Positions 60,171 through 64,000 of a DNA stretch of 64,000 nt are shown here, one piece after another (the stretch's first letter is position 1; each line of letters starts with the position of its first letter). The position numbers were made by a program, and so were the translations under genes. Below the pieces are notes generated by a model, which saw only the letters and a program-made list of their open reading frames with translations, was not told where the DNA came from and ran no database searches. This DNA comes from Garcia nutans (lineage: Eukaryota; Streptophyta; Magnoliopsida; Malpighiales; Euphorbiaceae): NCBI GenBank assembly GCA_947685225.1, contig CANTUV010000026.1, positions 54,335,501 through 54,399,500 on the forward strand. Direction: 5' to 3'.

Positions 60171-61334
60171 ATGGGTAACTACAGATTTAGATTATCTGAT
60201 ATGATGCCTAATGCTTGGTTTTACAAGCTTAAAGAAATGGGCAAAACCAGAAATCATAATTCTTCTACCAACACTACTCATTCTTTGACGAAAAAGAAAG
60301 TTATTGCAGCGGCTGCTTCTTCAATTTCCCAGCCATCCAAAACAAATCAACCCCACCACCACTGCAACTCCCATCAAAGAAAATCTTATTACTTCACTAG
60401 AGAGCTTATCCCAAGCAATCCAAAATCCGACCCACCAAGAAAATCCTCTAAACAAAGACTAAATAAAAGAAGAGCCGCTCTCAAGACTACTACTGCTACT
60501 GCTACTACTTCTTCTCCTAAACTCGTCTCCGCTGTTTGTAGCTGCCATGCCACCATTTGGACTAAATCATCAGATTCTCCACCTGATTACTCTGCTTCTA
60601 GTTCTGTTAACAGCTCCCCTGTTTCTGACCTCTGCGATTCATTTCCACCAGAATTCAGGTCTGATCATGTTCTTGCTGTTGATTCGTTTAATAAAATGCT
60701 TTCTTGGTCTAATTCTAATTCTAATGATGATATTATAATCGATGTGGATAAGAAATCTCTTGATAGAAAATTTGAAAAACAATTGGATTTATCCGATCTT
60801 AATCTTCCACCGATCATAACCAAGCCTGCTAAATTCGACGAAATGATTGAAGATGTCAAGAAGAGGGAGACTAAAGAAACAACCGAGTATAGGAAAAGCT
60901 CAACTAATTATCAAGAAACAAATTCTCATGGTTCTTTATCAGTGAAAGTGGTGAAAGATGAGAGTGTTACTATGAAAGAGCAAAAGATTAGCAGTTCTTT
61001 TAGAAGACATTTATCGAATTCTCCAGGATTAAGACTTCGTGTTAATTCTCCAAGAATTGCAAATAAGAAAATTCAGGGACTTGCTCGAAAGAGTGTGTCA
61101 TCAAACTCTAGGAGAAGTCTTTCTGATAGCCTGGCAGTAGTAAAATCTTCATGTGATCCTCAAATGGATTTCAGAGACTCAATGGTGGAAATGATTGTGG
61201 AAAATAATATTAGTGCATCCAGGGACTTAGAAGACCTTCTTGCTTGCTATCTTTCCTTGAACTCTGATGAGTATCATGATCTTATTATCAAGGTTTTCAA
61301 GCAAATCTGGTTCGATTTGACAGAAACCAAGTAA
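60171..61334 (+). CDS. OFP: OVATE family protein (OFP1/OFP4-like transcriptional repressor)
   Basis: A 387-residue plant-specific OVATE family protein. These proteins repress transcription with TALE homeodomain partners (KNOX/BELL) and shape organs and secondary walls. The N-terminus [20 protein letters not shown] is the conserved DNA-binding start of the OFP1-OFP5 group. The middle is low-complexity and Ser/Lys-rich, with a basic KKR-type patch (about 94-105) and an LxLxL-like [10 protein letters not shown] segment (about 206-215). The C-terminal OVATE domain spans about 325-386: [38 protein letters not shown] and FKQIWFDL, all typical. The start is the ATG at 60171; the upstream TTG in frame is not used. 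It is a single exon of normal length for the group. The exact paralogue is not resolved. Confidence 0.94.
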   Translation: MGNYRFRLSDMMPNAWFYKLKEMGKTRNHNSSTNTTHSLTKKKVIAAAASSISQPSKTNQPHHHCNSHQRKSYYFTRELIPSNPKSDPPRKSSKQRLNKRRAALKTTTATATTSSPKLVSAVCSCHATIWTKSSDSPPDYSASSSVNSSPVSDLCDSFPPEFRSDHVLAVDSFNKMLSWSNSNSNDDIIIDVDKKSLDRKFEKQLDLSDLNLPPIITKPAKFDEMIEDVKKRETKETTEYRKSSTNYQETNSHGSLSVKVVKDESVTMKEQKISSSFRRHLSNSPGLRLRVNSPRIANKKIQGLARKSVSSNSRRSLSDSLAVVKSSCDPQMDFRDSMVEMIVENNISASRDLEDLLACYLSLNSDEYHDLIIKVFKQIWFDLTETK

Positions 61335-64000
61335 TAAAAAAGACATCTTTTTGTATACAACTTCTTGTTAGAAATGTTTATTTTTCTTTCAAATAATCTT
61401 TCTTGTTATATAAATCTGACAAATTAGAATTATGCTCTTTTGATCATTTTCATGGTCATGGTTTTTTTTTAGTTCATTTGAGCAGAAAGCAATTAAAGTA
61501 GTAAAAACAGAGTATTAGCAGTTAATGTTTATTATGTTTTAATGATTATTTTGAGGGGTTTTTCCTGCTTTCGGGTCTAATATAATGATGATAATATGTT
61601 TTTGGAATCAAGGTTTAAGACCGTCTGTAGTTTTGTTTTACACTGTGGAGAGACTTGGACTGCTCAAAAAGGCTGGAACACTGTTTTTTGCTTGGTGCTG
61701 GAATTTGGCAAGCCAATTTCTTGTTTTCCTTTTTGTCAATATACACTGTTCTTCAATATCAGCCTCAGCCAGCAACCACTACTGATCTACTATACACTTA
61801 CTGATTTTCTTTTTCCTTTTTAGGGAACATCCCCACTGGAATCATTTATGTTCAAAAGTTTCTGACCTACCAATTCTCTTCTCTTTTGATATCAAGAAAG
61901 CAGCAAGCTAGTCATTCGCATGTTAGCTTATCAAAACGCACCACTGTTCTTGTTATTAGTTTCAAAAAATAAAAACTTGGGATTTTGTCCATCAGTTCAT
62001 GTAAAATTTGCATGGCAAAATTTTTTCTTTTTTTATTATTAAATCAGATAATTTCCACTGCAAAATTTTATAATTTAGAGATGAAAAAAAGCATGTTCTC
62101 ATAATTTTAAAGATTATATAACATATCCAAAATTTAAAATCTCACAGTTTTAAAGAAAACAGTTGCAAGAAAAGAAGCAATTGGCCGTGTAGACAAGAAG
62201 ATGCTGGATTGAGTGAGCCAAACCAGTGCGTAAGGACATGGAATATAGACATAAAGGGCCAAGAAGCAGTAACTGATTCAAAGTCTTAAATCCAGCTTTT
62301 GCTCTAAAAGAAGATACCCTTTAAGGACAAGATTCAGTTTTTGATGTTTCTTCTTCAATATCTAGAAGCCTCGCTCTCTCTCTCTGGGTAGCAAATTCGG
62401 TTCTCATATGAGAGGAGAGAGTTGGAGCTGATAATTCAAAAATCTTCAATAAAAAGTTATGAACAACGGCTAATAATAAAGAAACAAAGAAAAAGAAAAT
62501 TAAAATTTTAACAAAGTGTGAAACAAGAAAAGCTTTAGTTTGTTAATTATATTTTTTTTCAAAATTTCTTCAGCTTTGCCTAAAGTTGAAGGAAACTTTT
62601 TTCTTCTCTCAAAAAGTAAGTTTTTTTGCATAGAAGATTTAAAAAGCAGTTTTTTTTTTTCACTTTCAAAGCCTTAAGAGACAGTACAATTTAGTAGTAG
62701 CAGACCAGACCCACGCCATGCGCACCCTTATCTATTAACGGTTTAGATTGCTATGCCATTAAAATATCTATGGTCAGAAATTAACGTATTATCAGAATTG
62801 GATCATTTTCACTTATGCGAAGAAAAATCTATGGTCAGAAATTAATGTATTATCAAAATTGGATAATTTTTTTTCACTACAAAAAGAAATGGTAAAATAA
62901 TATAGAGAAATATTTGATCAGGCAGAGCATGGATGCTTTGGTGCTGTCTCTTTCTGGGACAAAGAGTTTCATGCTCTGATTGGCATACCAAATGCAAATG
63001 GGATTCTCGCTTTAAATCAATATTTAAAAATCCCTAATTTTGCGGTTGCAACAGTTTTCACATTTAAATTGTACTATTAATTAATACTATAATCTAGTAA
63101 GGCTCTTCCCCAATTGACTCTTGTATTCCAATTTTGCAACTAATTTAATTAATTAATGGATGGTAATTCTTTCTCTATCTCATGTAATAATAGACCTTAG
63201 GGCTTAGAACACACTAGAGAAAGTAATACAAATTTAGATTTGAATTTCAATCAAATCCCAGTCGAAGTTAATTGAGAAATTCTTTAATTATTCTTAGAGG
63301 ATCTCAAATCCAAATATATCTTAAAAATTTAAATTTATATTATATAATTATTTTTTAACCATTCAATATTTTATAACTCATAAATTATAAATTAATCCGA
63401 ATTCATATTAATCATTTAAAAAAATAAAAGTGTTTTCTCTTATCTCTACATCTAGAGCTGGATTTTAAAACTTTCAATTAAATTATAAAACACTCATGTC
63501 ATCTCATTTCATATTTAAAAATAAATTATATTTTAAATAATATTTTTATACGATGTTATGTTATTTTAAATTTGCAGGTAGCTCAGGAATTTAATTAGAT
63601 TATTTCGTTTATTGTTACTATTTTTTTTTTGTTTCTAACAAAGGCTTCTTTTCCTATTAACAAAATTAATAATAAGGCAATTTTTGTTATGAGTGATAAT
63701 CATTGTCCTACCCGTCCATCAGCAAAAGGGTCATTCTCAGCTACAAGAAATAATGGTTACATCATCACTGGTATTATTATTATTATTTCTTTTGAGCTGC
63801 AGTCTAAAAATAAAATTACATTTAACGGGCCTCAACTTTTTTTTTTTTAAGGAACTTCAACTTACACACAAATTTTTTTAAGGAACTCCAGGAAGGCCTC
63901 TGTTTTTTTTTTATCAGAGAGGAAGGCCTCTGTTAGGTCACAAGAAATGCTGCGTACAAATAAAACTACTAATTAGTACTATTATTTATCCCAAAAATTT
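61335..64000. other. 3' flank of the OVATE gene and intergenic
   Basis: The first 100-200 bases are probable 3' untranslated region. There are two 61-bp tandem units at 62768-62880 and a CT microsatellite near 62370-62388. Open frames at 61585-61823 and 63629-63881 show no family features and are not called. Confidence 0.5.
62762..62880 (+). repeat. two 61-bp tandem repeats
   Basis: ATCTATGGTCAGAAATTAA...GTATTATCA...AATTGGAT occurs twice, 61 bases apart, with a few differences. Confidence 0.85.

Noticed and set aside
59863..60171. 102-codon frame before the OVATE gene
   Set aside because: It overlaps the CT/GA-rich leader; the composition reflects microsatellites, not protein selection.
1..64000. 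tRNA, rRNA, CRISPR array, conserved microRNA or pararetrovirus
   Set aside because: No intact cloverleaf, rRNA motif, regularly spaced repeat-spacer array, familiar mature microRNA with a foldback, or viral coat or movement domain was seen on reading; the tRNA-like segments at 7255 and 9960 look like SINE heads.

Overview
The window is nuclear DNA of a flowering plant, most likely a eudicot. It is very AT-rich, with long gene-poor stretches, intronless CIPK, plant U-box and OVATE-family genes, Ty1/copia LTR retrotransposons with plant-type primer sites, plant LINE relics and a degenerate piece of chloroplast DNA. The species cannot be told from the sequence alone.

Four host genes look real. 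They are a CBL-interacting protein kinase of the CIPK11/CIPK14 clade (minus strand, 10836-12092), a PUB16-like U-box E3 ligase with ARM repeats (plus, 45643-47673), a small secreted peptide precursor with an IDA/PIP-like proline motif (plus, 50205-50477), and an OVATE family protein (plus, 60171-61334). All are uninterrupted reading frames. They do not form a functional cluster; calcium-decoding kinase, ubiquitin ligase, peptide signal and transcriptional regulator are simply neighbours.

Most of the rest is mobile DNA of several ages. Left to right: copia element A, cut by the window edge (1 to about 3264); a LINE RNase H relic (6174-6830, minus); a chloroplast psbB-psbT insertion bounded by a 17-bp direct repeat (7965-8408); two SINE-like heads; a solo copia LTR with an ATTTT target duplication 563 bp upstream of the CIPK start codon (12655-13160); a nearly intact copia element B with both LTRs and an AAAAC duplication (15067-21573); a small non-autonomous LTR element with unusual TA...CT termini (28714-30106); a nested block at 32403-43229; a second small LTR element whose 3' LTR ends about 40 bp before the TATA box of the peptide gene (48950-50048); a second LINE relic (51248-52247); and several terminal-inverted-repeat elements.

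The nested block is a roughly 3-kb retroposon that encodes only a LINE-type ORF1 (RRM plus DUF4283-like region), ends in poly(A) and is flanked by an 18-bp target duplication. It was later split by copia element C (37294-42157, GATCT duplication) and by a 2.9-kb LTR-like island (34153-37028).

The most interesting single observation is in element B. The first ATG after the LTR TATA box lies inside the LTR itself and abuts a GT splice donor. Joining it to an AG acceptor about 1 kb downstream continues in frame into Gag, whose own frame has no well-placed ATG. All comparisons here were made by eye, so repeat boundaries and identities are approximate unless exact coordinates are argued.
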